DNA of 22,088 bases from CAZSHB01 sp964606885. Its GTDB lineage: Bacteria > Babelota > Babeliae > Babelales > CAIQNR01. Location: NCBI GenBank assembly GCA_964606885.1, contig CAZSHB010000013.1, positions 1 through 22,088 on the forward strand. The letters run 5' to 3'. The translations under genes and the position numbers were made by a program. Positions 9,629 to 16,224 of the stretch are shown here, piece after piece. The notes under the pieces were generated by a model. It worked only from the letters and a program-made list of their open reading frames with translations, had not been told where the DNA came from and made no database searches. The first letter of the stretch is position 1. Each line of letters begins with the position of its first letter.

Positions 9629-10453
9629 GTGGCATTAGTTATTGAAAGAGCTGGTTGCCGCAAGGTGGATCAGCTCCGTCCTATTACGCTCTCTTATGGT
9701 ATATGTGGTAATGCAGATGGCTCTGTGTTGTTCCAAATGGGCAATACAAAAGTTATGTGCACTGTCACGATGCAAGAGGGCGTTCCTCATTTTCTACGCG
9801 GAAAAAAAGAAGGCTGGTTAACAGCCGAATACAGCATGCTTCCAGCATCAACACATGTCCGTACTGTCAGAGAAGCAGCTGTTATGAAACGTAGTAGTCG
9901 CTCGCTAGAAATATCCCGTCTTATTGGTCGTTGTTTGCGTACTGTGGTTGATGTAACTGCATTAGGTGAACGTACGATTTATATCGATTGCGATGTTATT
10001 CAAGCTGATGGTGGTACACGTACTGCCGCTCTTAATGGTGCCTACTGTGCATTGCGTTACGCAGCCAATGGTCCATGGGCAGCATTTCTTAAAAAAGACT
10101 TATTCAAAGATACTATTGGCGCTGTGTCTGTTGGCTGGAAAGATAATCAAGCTCTGTTAGATATTGATTTTGAAGAAGACAGTTCAACTGATGCGGATTT
10201 TAATTTTGTTATGACCGGTTCGGGTAACATTATTGAAATTCAAGGTACCAGTGAGAAAAAGCCACTTTCGTGGTCAGCTCTTGAACAGATGAACCAGTAT
10301 GCATCGCAAGCAATTAAAACTATTGTTCAGCAGATGAACACTGATCTTGCAGCACAACAGCACGTAGTTACTCCTGCAACAACAACGTCAGTGCCACAAG
10401 AAAAGACAACAGCAGCAGGCTTCCGTCTTGGTTTAACCGCTGTACAACGTTAA
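9629..10453 (+). CDS. rph: Ribonuclease PH with a C-terminal extension
   Basis: RNase PH is a phosphate-dependent 3'-exonuclease that trims tRNA 3' ends and rRNA, working as a ring hexamer. The start is a GTG 3 nt after the pnp stop. No strong Shine-Dalgarno is visible, so translational coupling to pnp is inferred. Family motifs include FLRGKKEGWLTAEYSMLP, STHVRTVREA, and the catalytic strand DCDVIQADGGTRTA beginning at Asp120. The usual PR in MLPRSTH is PA here (MLPASTH). The family is typically about 240 residues. This product has 274, with a low-complexity Thr/Pro/Gln/Ala tail after about residue 242 that ends in GLTAVQR and matches nothing I recognise. The tail could be disordered and drive protein contacts. 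Confidence 0.96.
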   Translation: MALVIERAGCRKVDQLRPITLSYGICGNADGSVLFQMGNTKVMCTVTMQEGVPHFLRGKKEGWLTAEYSMLPASTHVRTVREAAVMKRSSRSLEISRLIGRCLRTVVDVTALGERTIYIDCDVIQADGGTRTAALNGAYCALRYAANGPWAAFLKKDLFKDTIGAVSVGWKDNQALLDIDFEEDSSTDADFNFVMTGSGNIIEIQGTSEKKPLSWSALEQMNQYASQAIKTIVQQMNTDLAAQQHVVTPATTTSVPQEKTTAAGFRLGLTAVQR

Positions 10454-10503
10454 TACTATCCCGCTAGACCTTGTTATTCATTACCGTTAGACTCAGTACT
10501 ACT

Positions 10504-11427
10504 ATGAGTATTACTAAACAACTTTCTTCTCTTGCTACAGTCTGTGTCGGCGTTATAACCGCTGCACAGTATCCACCCCTTTTTTGTCAGGCTTTTATAC
10601 AGGTCCTAGAACAGAAAGTGGGTCTACAAAAAACATTGCTTGGTCTTGACGACCAGCTTTCTTGGGTGTCTCTTGAATCTGCATTGCGAACCACGTTTTT
10701 GGGTCAAAAGAAGTTGTGTTGGTTTGGGTCCATTGGTGAGTATGATGCTGCTACTAAAAAGAAGCTGGCGACTCTGTTAGCCACCTATCAAGGTCCGCAC
10801 CATGTGTGGTTATTTGTGCCAGAAAAGGACTTGCCGCTTTTTACTGTTGAATCTACGGTTATGATCAAACTTGATAGTCTCGCAACTACGGAAAAAGTAG
10901 CACTTAAACAAGCTGTCTATGGTGCTTCAGCAGCATCGGTGATGGGCAAAAAAAATGCTCAACTGTCTTGGGACCAGGAACATGTGATGGCTGGGTATGC
11001 GGCTGTTCTGGGGAAAAACACTGAGCAGTTTATGAATACCTGGTACGATAAAATTATACAACCGGATGAATCGCTTTTTACATTAGCACAAGCATTTTTT
11101 GCTCGTAGGCCTGATACCTTTTTTCCTTTATGGAATGCGGTTAAGCATGAATATGTGGGAGTGTTTTGGACATCATTCTGGTCTGACCAAATATGGCGTG
11201 CCTATTATGTTATTCAGTTGCGTCATCAAGAAAAGGCAACGCAAGCACAGCAACTGTCGTTTAGATTACCGTTTTCTTTTTTACAACGGGATTGGAAAGC
11301 ATTTTCGCTTGATGAACTGCAACGCGCGCATCAGTTTTTGTATGATGCAGATTGTGCTCTTAAAAATGGTGCTTCTGAAGAGTGTATTGATGTTTTCTGT
11401 ACTGCTTTTGTTCTGAAACAAATATAA
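10504..11427 (+). CDS. Divergent DNA polymerase III delta subunit-like protein (HolA-like)
   Basis: The 307-residue product resembles HolA, the clamp-loader subunit that opens the sliding clamp. The resemblance is in pattern rather than in any exact motif. A mid segment HHVWLFVPEKD occupies the place of the Rossmann-like strand before the sensor region. An all-helical C-terminal third has the layout of the HolA collar domain, with FTLAQAFFARRPDTFFPLW and then a tail LQRAHQFLYDADCALKNGAS like the family's L-x-x-AD-x-x-LK-x-G signature. HolA carries no Walker motif and none is seen here. The start is uncertain. I chose the ATG at 10504; an in-frame TTG at 10471 would add 11 residues, and neither has a clear Shine-Dalgarno. 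It lies 50 nt after rph on the same strand. It could instead be an unrelated helical protein. Confidence 0.55.
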   Translation: MSITKQLSSLATVCVGVITAAQYPPLFCQAFIQVLEQKVGLQKTLLGLDDQLSWVSLESALRTTFLGQKKLCWFGSIGEYDAATKKKLATLLATYQGPHHVWLFVPEKDLPLFTVESTVMIKLDSLATTEKVALKQAVYGASAASVMGKKNAQLSWDQEHVMAGYAAVLGKNTEQFMNTWYDKIIQPDESLFTLAQAFFARRPDTFFPLWNAVKHEYVGVFWTSFWSDQIWRAYYVIQLRHQEKATQAQQLSFRLPFSFLQRDWKAFSLDELQRAHQFLYDADCALKNGASEECIDVFCTAFVLKQI

Positions 11428-11456
11428 TTTTTTTTCACTTATCTATCTGGTACACT
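11428..11456 (+). promoter_or_regulatory. Likely promoter of the secreted-protein island
   Basis: A -10 like TACACT lies at 11451-11456, 37 nt before the first gene of the island. A T-run sits where a -35 box would be (11428-11433, 17-nt spacer), so the -35 match is poor. The sequence just downstream matches the promoter at 12556 with identical spacing. Confidence 0.45.
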
Positions 11457-11478
11457 TGCTCCCATTAATTTTATTAAT

Positions 11479-11484
11479 AAGGAG
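11479..11484 (+). promoter_or_regulatory. Ribosome binding site fixing the start at 11493
   Basis: AAGGAG sits 8 nt before the ATG at 11493. An in-frame GTG at 11484 overlaps this site and is therefore not the start. Confidence 0.7.
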
Positions 11485-11492
11485 TGTGGGTC

Positions 11493-12158
11493 ATGAAGCA
11501 TTATTTTTTAGGGCTTATCGTAACGCTTGCAACAATCAATACAAGTAACACAGCTGATGCTGTTGCGTTGTCGGTACTCAGTGGTCAGCCTGTTGATGTG
11601 GTGGGGCTTTGTTTTCTTTTTAATTATATGAAAGGCATACAAGCTTTAGCACGAGCAAAAAATAATGATGTGTGTAATACTCTGTACCCTTATCCTGAAA
11701 TACAATGTAAGCATAAAGGTAAGATTGTCAGTTGCACCAGTAACGCTGGTCTTATAGATACAGTTGTTACGACATGTCATGCTGATCAAGAGTGTGCTCA
11801 AATAGCACATGCTGCCTGTCTAGCGCGCCATTTTTCTAAGCTTCAACGTGATGACGGTGTGTATACTGACCGTGATTATGAGTGTTTAAAATCTGTTGAT
11901 AATGAGCGGTGTTATGCAGCTTCTTGTAATAAAGATAAAACACATAAGAACAAACATCCATGGATGGTCTGTGCTTCTACTCAAGATGCGCCTTTTGATA
12001 TGTGGCTTCACCTTATGCATGCCTCGCAGACTCTTAAGCAACTTGAAGCAAAAAAAACATTTTTTATTGAAAAGCAGCCTCTGTGCTATAAGAGAGGTAT
12101 GTCTCAGCATAAAAAGCAACCAAAGGTGTGCAAGCGACATAAAAATTATTATCGTTAA
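11493..12158 (+). CDS. Secreted cysteine-rich protein of unknown function
   Basis: I do not recognise this 221-residue protein. It begins with a signal peptide: Lys at position 3, a hydrophobic core (YFLGLIVTLATI), and a likely cut after ADA near residue 23. The mature part has 13 cysteines spread over its length, which suggests disulfide-bonded folding outside the cytoplasm. Several are in spaced pairs such as QCKHKGKIVSC and CHADQEC. The C terminus is strongly basic (HKKQPKVCKRHKNYYR). It is the first gene of a run of five small exported proteins and has its own promoter-like sequence and a good Shine-Dalgarno. A role in contact with a host or prey cell is possible, but that is inferred only from export and lineage. 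Confidence 0.8.
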   Translation: MKHYFLGLIVTLATINTSNTADAVALSVLSGQPVDVVGLCFLFNYMKGIQALARAKNNDVCNTLYPYPEIQCKHKGKIVSCTSNAGLIDTVVTTCHADQECAQIAHAACLARHFSKLQRDDGVYTDRDYECLKSVDNERCYAASCNKDKTHKNKHPWMVCASTQDAPFDMWLHLMHASQTLKQLEAKKTFFIEKQPLCYKRGMSQHKKQPKVCKRHKNYYR

Positions 12159-12196
12159 CAGTATGTTTTAGAGATATTAAGAAATAAGAAGTGTAT

Positions 12197-12508
12197 ATGC
12201 TTAAAAATTGTATGGTATTTTTGTTGGTAAGTGTATGTGGAGTACAAGCTGCTGCAAAAAAGCAGAGTGTTGATCAAGCCACTATTAGAGCGTGGGTAGA
12301 GCAGGTACAACAAAGTCCATTGAGTGAAGAACTTGTTAAAGAGCAACAATGTGTACAAGCAGCGATGAGATTAATGCCCTGCAGCGTACGGTCTCCACAG
12401 ACATCACAGTCTTTTGGGGTATATTTAAACACAGATCCTTTGTATAATGCGGCCTTTCCTCCGCTTGCACAAGCAGCGCAAGTAAAAAAGAATAGCAAAA
12501 AAGTATAA
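12197..12508 (+). CDS. Small secreted protein of unknown function
   Basis: This is a 103-residue product with a signal peptide (MLKNCMVFLLVSVCGVQA) and a likely cut after VQA at residue 18. The mature part has a short helical stretch rich in Gln and Glu, two cysteines in CVQAAMRLMPC, and a lysine-rich tail (VKKNSKKV). AAGAAG lies 5 nt before the ATG at 12197, which is why I prefer it to the in-frame GTG at 12191. It lies 38 nt after the Cys-rich gene with no terminator between, so the two are probably co-transcribed. No family is recognised. Confidence 0.72.
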   Translation: MLKNCMVFLLVSVCGVQAAAKKQSVDQATIRAWVEQVQQSPLSEELVKEQQCVQAAMRLMPCSVRSPQTSQSFGVYLNTDPLYNAAFPPLAQAAQVKKNSKKV

Positions 12509-12532
12509 AGTCCTCTGTTTTACATGTTTTTC

Positions 12533-12561
12533 TCACAAATTATCTTTTTTTAATTTATACT
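12533..12561 (+). promoter_or_regulatory. Likely promoter for the 12606-13820 gene group
   Basis: TATACT at 12556-12561 is a good -10 box, 44 nt before the ATG at 12606. The -35 (TCACAA at 12533, 17-nt spacer) is weak. The segment CATTATTTTATTAA that follows the -10 after 6 nt is also found at the 11451 promoter. Confidence 0.5.
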
Positions 12562-12605
12562 CATCTGCATTATTTTATTAACACGTTGTAAAGGTAAATT
12601 GTGCT

Positions 12606-13202
12606 ATGAAAAAAGTCGCATTGTTTCTTTTGACATCTTTCATGAGCGGTTGTGTACAAGCAGGTGGTTATGGTGTGTGTAGTAACAGTTCTGCATCATT
12701 GTTAGCAGCAGCGGTAAATCTTGTCTGTTCGAGTGGTGTATCCCGATTACATTTAGTGGGTTTAAATTTTATAGAACATCCGTCTGTTAATGGTCCTGAT
12801 TGTTTCTGTCCATCAGATTCAGATTCGAACAGTACACATAGATCAGATGGCTCAGGTCGTATGTCGTCTTTTGTGTTAGCTATGGGGGCACTTGCAACTG
12901 TTACATCAGTTCAAAAATCAAAAAATGTAATTGATCCTCTTACAGAAAAAGTAAAAGATCTTTCTTTAGCAAGTAAACAGCTACAAAGACTAGAACAACC
13001 TGCAAGATCTTATGTGCAACCACAACAACATCAGTCTGGCGGTCGTGGTGCAGATCGGTACTTTGCACATCAACCAAATAACCGTACAGCGCATCGCAAT
13101 ACTGCACAAGCAAAGCCGGTTGTGAAATCAAAGCAATCGGGTCAAGGTTCTGGGCGTCCAAATTTTCGTGAATTAAATCGACAAGCTAAGTATGGTAATT
13201 AA
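12606..13202 (+). CDS. Secreted or lipid-anchored low-complexity protein of unknown function
   Basis: This 198-residue product has an N-terminal signal sequence (MKKVALFLLTSFMSGCVQAGG). Two readings are possible: signal peptidase I cutting after VQA, or a loose lipobox MSGC that makes it a lipoprotein at Cys16. The lipobox is non-ideal because Met is at -3. Mature cysteines occur at 25, 41, 66 and 68. A Ser/Asp-rich segment DCFCPSDSDSNST is followed by a moderately hydrophobic stretch around residues 86-102 that could be a membrane-associated helix. The C-terminal half is Gln/Arg/Gly-rich, basic and probably disordered. AAAGG lies 11 nt before the ATG. Its stop is 14 nt before the next gene, so they share a transcript. 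No family is recognised. Confidence 0.75.
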   Translation: MKKVALFLLTSFMSGCVQAGGYGVCSNSSASLLAAAVNLVCSSGVSRLHLVGLNFIEHPSVNGPDCFCPSDSDSNSTHRSDGSGRMSSFVLAMGALATVTSVQKSKNVIDPLTEKVKDLSLASKQLQRLEQPARSYVQPQQHQSGGRGADRYFAHQPNNRTAHRNTAQAKPVVKSKQSGQGSGRPNFRELNRQAKYGN

Positions 13203-13216
13203 GAAAGATATTTTAT

Positions 13217-13459
13217 ATGAACAAAGTTTTATTATTCGCATTGTTAATGACAAGTGCAGTAAAAGCATCTGATTCTGCTGATCAAAAAGCTAAACAATTG
13301 GCGGCTTTGCAAGAAGCAATAGCTCGTTTGGAACATGAAAAAGCCCATGGTTTGAGAAAGTCAAAACCAGTGACATGGACATCAAAAAATGTGCCAACAG
13401 GACTAGGTATGCCTGGTGGGCTTCTTTTTCAAAATTTTAAATCGTCTAAACCACAGTAA
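13217..13459 (+). CDS. Small secreted protein, member 1 of a tandem paralog pair
   Basis: This is an 80-residue product with a signal peptide MNKVLLFALLMTSAVKA and a likely cut after VKA at residue 17. Next come a short charged helix (QKAKQLAALQEAIARLEHEK) and a Gly/Pro-rich tail. The first half closely resembles the product of the next gene: the signal peptides share LLFALLMT.AV and the junction ASD, followed by AK-x-L and then an AI-x-x-L helix. The gene begins 14 nt after the previous stop. The upstream GAAAGATATT (13203-13212) is repeated before the paralog. The function is unknown, and the helix could form a coiled coil. Confidence 0.72.
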   Translation: MNKVLLFALLMTSAVKASDSADQKAKQLAALQEAIARLEHEKAHGLRKSKPVTWTSKNVPTGLGMPGGLLFQNFKSSKPQ

Positions 13460-13499
13460 ATAGATAATGTAATAAAAAACTTACGGTGAAAGATATTCT

Positions 13500-13820
13500 A
13501 TGAATAACATCTTATTGTTCGCGTTATTAATGACAGGTGCAGTAGTACAGGCATCTGATGGAGCAAACCGTTTAGCTAAGAAGTTAAAAGCAAAACGAGC
13601 ACTAGCGGCTGGTGCTGCAGTAGCATCTACCCAGACAGATGCTCAAAGAGAAGCTGATCTTCAACAAGCAATTGCTCTTTTGCAAGCAAAAAAGTCTAAT
13701 CCTGTGGACATGTTGTCAGTTAAGGTAACTGTTAATAAAACACGTACAAGTCCAAGTGAAAAGAGAATTTCAGATTTTTCACCGAATGCTTCTGTATCTG
13801 GAAGTACTAAGCCAATTTAA
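13500..13820 (+). CDS. Small secreted protein, member 2 of a tandem paralog pair
   Basis: This is a 106-residue product with signal peptide MNNILLFALLMTGAVVQA and a likely cut after VQA at residue 18. The mature part starts ASDGANRLAKKL, parallel to ASDSADQKAKQL of the upstream paralog. It has an Ala/Lys-rich insert of about 20 residues, then QQAIALLQAKKSN, matching the paralog's QEAIARLEHEK. The C-terminal tails no longer align. The copy GAAAGATATT lies at 13488-13497, just before the ATG. The gene is followed directly by a strong hairpin terminator, so it is the last member of the island. The function is unknown. Confidence 0.72.
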   Translation: MNNILLFALLMTGAVVQASDGANRLAKKLKAKRALAAGAAVASTQTDAQREADLQQAIALLQAKKSNPVDMLSVKVTVNKTRTSPSEKRISDFSPNASVSGSTKPI

Positions 13821-13821
13821 A

Positions 13822-13859
13822 AATTAAAAAGCCCACTGAGATATGTGGGCTTTTTAATT
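13822..13859. terminator. Bidirectional intrinsic terminator
   Basis: This is a 15-bp perfect stem (13822-13836 with 13845-13859) centred on GCCCAC/GTGGGC, with an 8-nt loop. A-rich sequence on one side and T-rich on the other give a U-tract in both directions. It separates the convergent ends of the secreted-protein island (stop 13820, +) and the cdaA-glmM operon (stop 13884, minus), and serves both. Confidence 0.92.
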
Positions 13860-13883
13860 ATAATTATTTTTTAAATCTAAAAT

Positions 13884-14516
13884 TTATGCGTCTTTAAACC
13901 GTTCTGGTTGAATAATTCCACCCGATATGATTAACGCCATTGCTTCTTGAGTTGTGAGCTTGGTGACCGTAAAATCTTGCGCAGGAGCGGCTATAAAAAA
14001 CCCACTTGTAGGATTGGGTGTAGTAGGAATAAAAATATTATACAGTGGTTCTTTGGTATCGGGCGTAATCTGTTTATACAGTTCGCTGGTTAAAAAACCA
14101 ATACTATACATACCTTTGCGTGGAAATTCTACCAGCACCACTTTTTTAAACGTAGTATCATCTTGTGGCGAAAATGCACCAACTAGCTGCTTAACGCCGG
14201 TGTAAACTGATTGAATAACAGGGATGCTTTTTAGGATATTATCCATAATATCCATACATGTTTTGAGTAAGATAGATCGTACTAAAAAACCTGTAGCAAG
14301 AATAATACTCAAGACTAAAAAGACTTCTCCGTGCGGAATCAGATCAATAAAGGGAATGTTCAGATCTTTAAGGGGCGATAGCCAACTTTTGATAAATCTA
14401 AACGTAAACGAAAAGATGCTTGCCGTAATAGCAACGGGTAAGAGGAGTAGTAGGCCATTTAAAAAGAGCGACCAGACGTAATCGTATACTTTATAAAAAA
14501 GTGATGTTTTGTTCAT
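13884..14516 (-). CDS. DUF502 family membrane protein
   Basis: The DUF502 family (PF04367) consists of inner-membrane proteins of unknown role. The 210-residue product has two membrane segments (about 17-40 and 62-84), separated by a short loop with the family's IPHGE. The family signature IPVIQSVYTGVKQ is followed by FKKVVLVEFPRKG, YSIGFLT and the hallmark FIPTTPNPTSGF, with a final IISGG. The ATG overlaps the glmM stop as ATGA (14513-14516), so translation is coupled and this is the last gene of the cdaA-like/ybbR/glmM operon. Family membership is clear. A role in envelope biology is inferred only from the operon. Confidence 0.92.
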   Translation of the reverse strand: MNKTSLFYKVYDYVWSLFLNGLLLLLPVAITASIFSFTFRFIKSWLSPLKDLNIPFIDLIPHGEVFLVLSIILATGFLVRSILLKTCMDIMDNILKSIPVIQSVYTGVKQLVGAFSPQDDTTFKKVVLVEFPRKGMYSIGFLTSELYKQITPDTKEPLYNIFIPTTPNPTSGFFIAAPAQDFTVTKLTTQEAMALIISGGIIQPERFKDA

Positions 14517-15835
14517 GCAGGTTCCTCGGCGATACTTTTAGAAAGTTGATGTGATAATGTTTTACCAATGTCGTATGCGTGCTGTGCATCGCTATCTTCT
14601 ACCATGATACGTAATACGGGCTCGGTTCCTGAGTAGCGTACTAATATTCTGCCTTGTAGAAGTTGCGACTGACACGTATCAATAATAGCAGCGTAAGGGG
14701 CTTCTGATAAGTCCTTTTTGCATTTGACTGGCATGTTAATGAGTATCTGTGGCATCTTTTCAAACGTTCTCAGATCCCAATTGCCCGTTTCTACCACCAC
14801 TTGCAGCACACGCAGCGCGGTGAATAAACCGTCCGCTGTTTCTATAAAATCTTTTAAAATGACATGGCCAGAAGGTTCTGCACCAATCAGTGATTTGTGT
14901 TCGCGCATAGCAAGGAGCACATTTTTATCACCTACTGCAGTGCGATGGAAATTCTTATTTTGTTCCCGCACATGGAGTTCTAATCCTTGGTTAGACATGA
15001 CGGTTCCAATAATGTCTTGCGATTGTGCGTACGCAGCATGTTGTAACAATAAGGCAATAATATCATCGCCCGTTGCAACGGTACCATTTTTACCTACCAT
15101 GATTACACGGTCCCCATCACCATCAAACGCAATGCCAATATGTGCGTGATGTTCTTGGACCGCTTTGATAAGTCCGTTAGGATGCATCGATCCGCACTTA
15201 TCGTTAATGTTTTTACCATTAGGTGTGTTGTTAATTGCAATAACACGCGCGCCTAAGCGTTCAAGCACGGATGGTGCAATAGCGGAATAGGCACCGTTAG
15301 CACAATCAACGGCAATACTAATGCCCTTTAAAAATTGTTGTGTGCAGCGTTGGAAAAGAGCCTGGTTATAGGTGTACGAGGGGTTGTTCAGTGCGTGGTC
15401 GGTACCTACCAGCGTGTAGATAGGGCTTGAGAGTGGCTTGTAAAAAAGATCAGAAATAGTTTTTTCTTGGTCAAGTGTGAGCTTGCCACGTTTGGTAAAA
15501 ATCTTAATACCATTATCGGAATACGGGTTGTGAGAAGCGGTAATCATAATGCCAGCATCATACATACCTTGATTAACATGGTAAAAGAGTGCCGGTGTTG
15601 GTAGCACGTGCGCATCGTGCACTTCTAACGGAAATGAAAGTAGTCCAGCTTTAAGAGCCGCTTTGATAAAGGGACAGGAAATGCGTGTGTCGTGAGCAAT
15701 AATAACTGATTGTGCTTTGAGATACGTGGTAAGCCAGATACCCAAAGCAGAGCCGAGCGTAACAAGGTGATGAGAGGTTAAGGGTGGCGTGCCTACAGCT
15801 GCGCGTATCCCGTCAGTTCCAAAAAGCGTACTCAT
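14513..15835 (-). CDS. glmM: Phosphoglucosamine mutase
   Basis: GlmM converts glucosamine-6-phosphate to glucosamine-1-phosphate for UDP-GlcNAc, and so for peptidoglycan and LPS. The 440-residue product has the expected length. The N terminus FGTDGIRAAVG is typical, the phosphorylated catalytic serine is Ser101 in ITASHNP, and the metal loop is DGDGDR (Asp238, 240, 242). The sugar-binding loop is GAEPSGH, and the phosphate-binding loop near the C terminus is RYSGTEPVLR. The frame extends 7 codons upstream, but the ATG at 15835 has AAAGGAG 8 nt before it and gives the canonical N terminus. It lies 14 nt behind the ybbR-like gene. In many bacteria CdaA and CdaR bind and control GlmM, which is the likely reason for this linkage. 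Confidence 0.97.
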   Translation of the reverse strand: MSTLFGTDGIRAAVGTPPLTSHHLVTLGSALGIWLTTYLKAQSVIIAHDTRISCPFIKAALKAGLLSFPLEVHDAHVLPTPALFYHVNQGMYDAGIMITASHNPYSDNGIKIFTKRGKLTLDQEKTISDLFYKPLSSPIYTLVGTDHALNNPSYTYNQALFQRCTQQFLKGISIAVDCANGAYSAIAPSVLERLGARVIAINNTPNGKNINDKCGSMHPNGLIKAVQEHHAHIGIAFDGDGDRVIMVGKNGTVATGDDIIALLLQHAAYAQSQDIIGTVMSNQGLELHVREQNKNFHRTAVGDKNVLLAMREHKSLIGAEPSGHVILKDFIETADGLFTALRVLQVVVETGNWDLRTFEKMPQILINMPVKCKKDLSEAPYAAIIDTCQSQLLQGRILVRYSGTEPVLRIMVEDSDAQHAYDIGKTLSHQLSKSIAEEPA

Positions 15836-15843
15836 AAAAAAAA

Positions 15844-15850
15844 CTCCTTT
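15844..15850 (-). promoter_or_regulatory. Ribosome binding site fixing the glmM start
   Basis: AAAGGAG (minus strand) ends 8 nt before the ATG at 15835 and abuts the stop of the upstream ybbR-like gene. It rejects the longer reading that starts at 15856. Confidence 0.8.
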
Positions 15851-16224
15851 TAACAAGCGACATGAATAAGAGAATCAGTAGGCGTATAGTGTACCAGGCT
15901 GACGTTATCAGGTAAAAAAAGATGTTCTTTTGTGACTGCAATAGTTGTTTGATCTGGTGTAATGGTGGAAGCATCGATATGAAAGGCAAGATTCTGTGCA
16001 AGCATTCTAAGCGTTTTGCGTTTTCCTTTGAGTGTTATGGTGATCTGTTCAGGGCTTTGTATAGTTTTGTGCTGAGCATTATAAAACGCGACGGGCACCG
16101 TGTACGTGTGTTCTATGACAAGAGATTGGCTCGTAATATGCCAGAGTCCGTATCCTATAACTAACGACAGTAGTTTAAGGTTGAAGTTTTTGAATACTGC
16201 TTTTTTTAAGATTGACGTATTCAT
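15850..16224 (-). CDS. YbbR-domain protein, short CdaR-like
   Basis: CdaR (YbbR) is a membrane-anchored regulator of the diadenylate cyclase CdaA. The 124-residue product has a short cytosolic start, one membrane helix (about 15-32, in NLKLLSLVIGYGLWHI, which is the typical YbbR anchor), and one extracytoplasmic YbbR repeat (about 38-118). The repeat contains VPVAFYN and a strand ITITLKGKRKTL. CdaR of Bacillus subtilis carries several YbbR repeats, so this is a minimal version. The ATG has AAGGAGA 5 nt upstream, and the gene overlaps the end of the cdaA-like gene by 50 nt, indicating tight coupling. The sequence alone supports YbbR moderately; the operon position raises confidence. Confidence 0.82.
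   Translation of the reverse strand: MNTSILKKAVFKNFNLKLLSLVIGYGLWHITSQSLVIEHTYTVPVAFYNAQHKTIQSPEQITITLKGKRKTLRMLAQNLAFHIDASTITPDQTTIAVTKEHLFLPDNVSLVHYTPTDSLIHVAC

Noticed and set aside
14718..15149. 143-codon + strand ORF opposite glmM
   Set aside because: It lies fully antisense to conserved glmM motifs, with no ribosome site and no domain.
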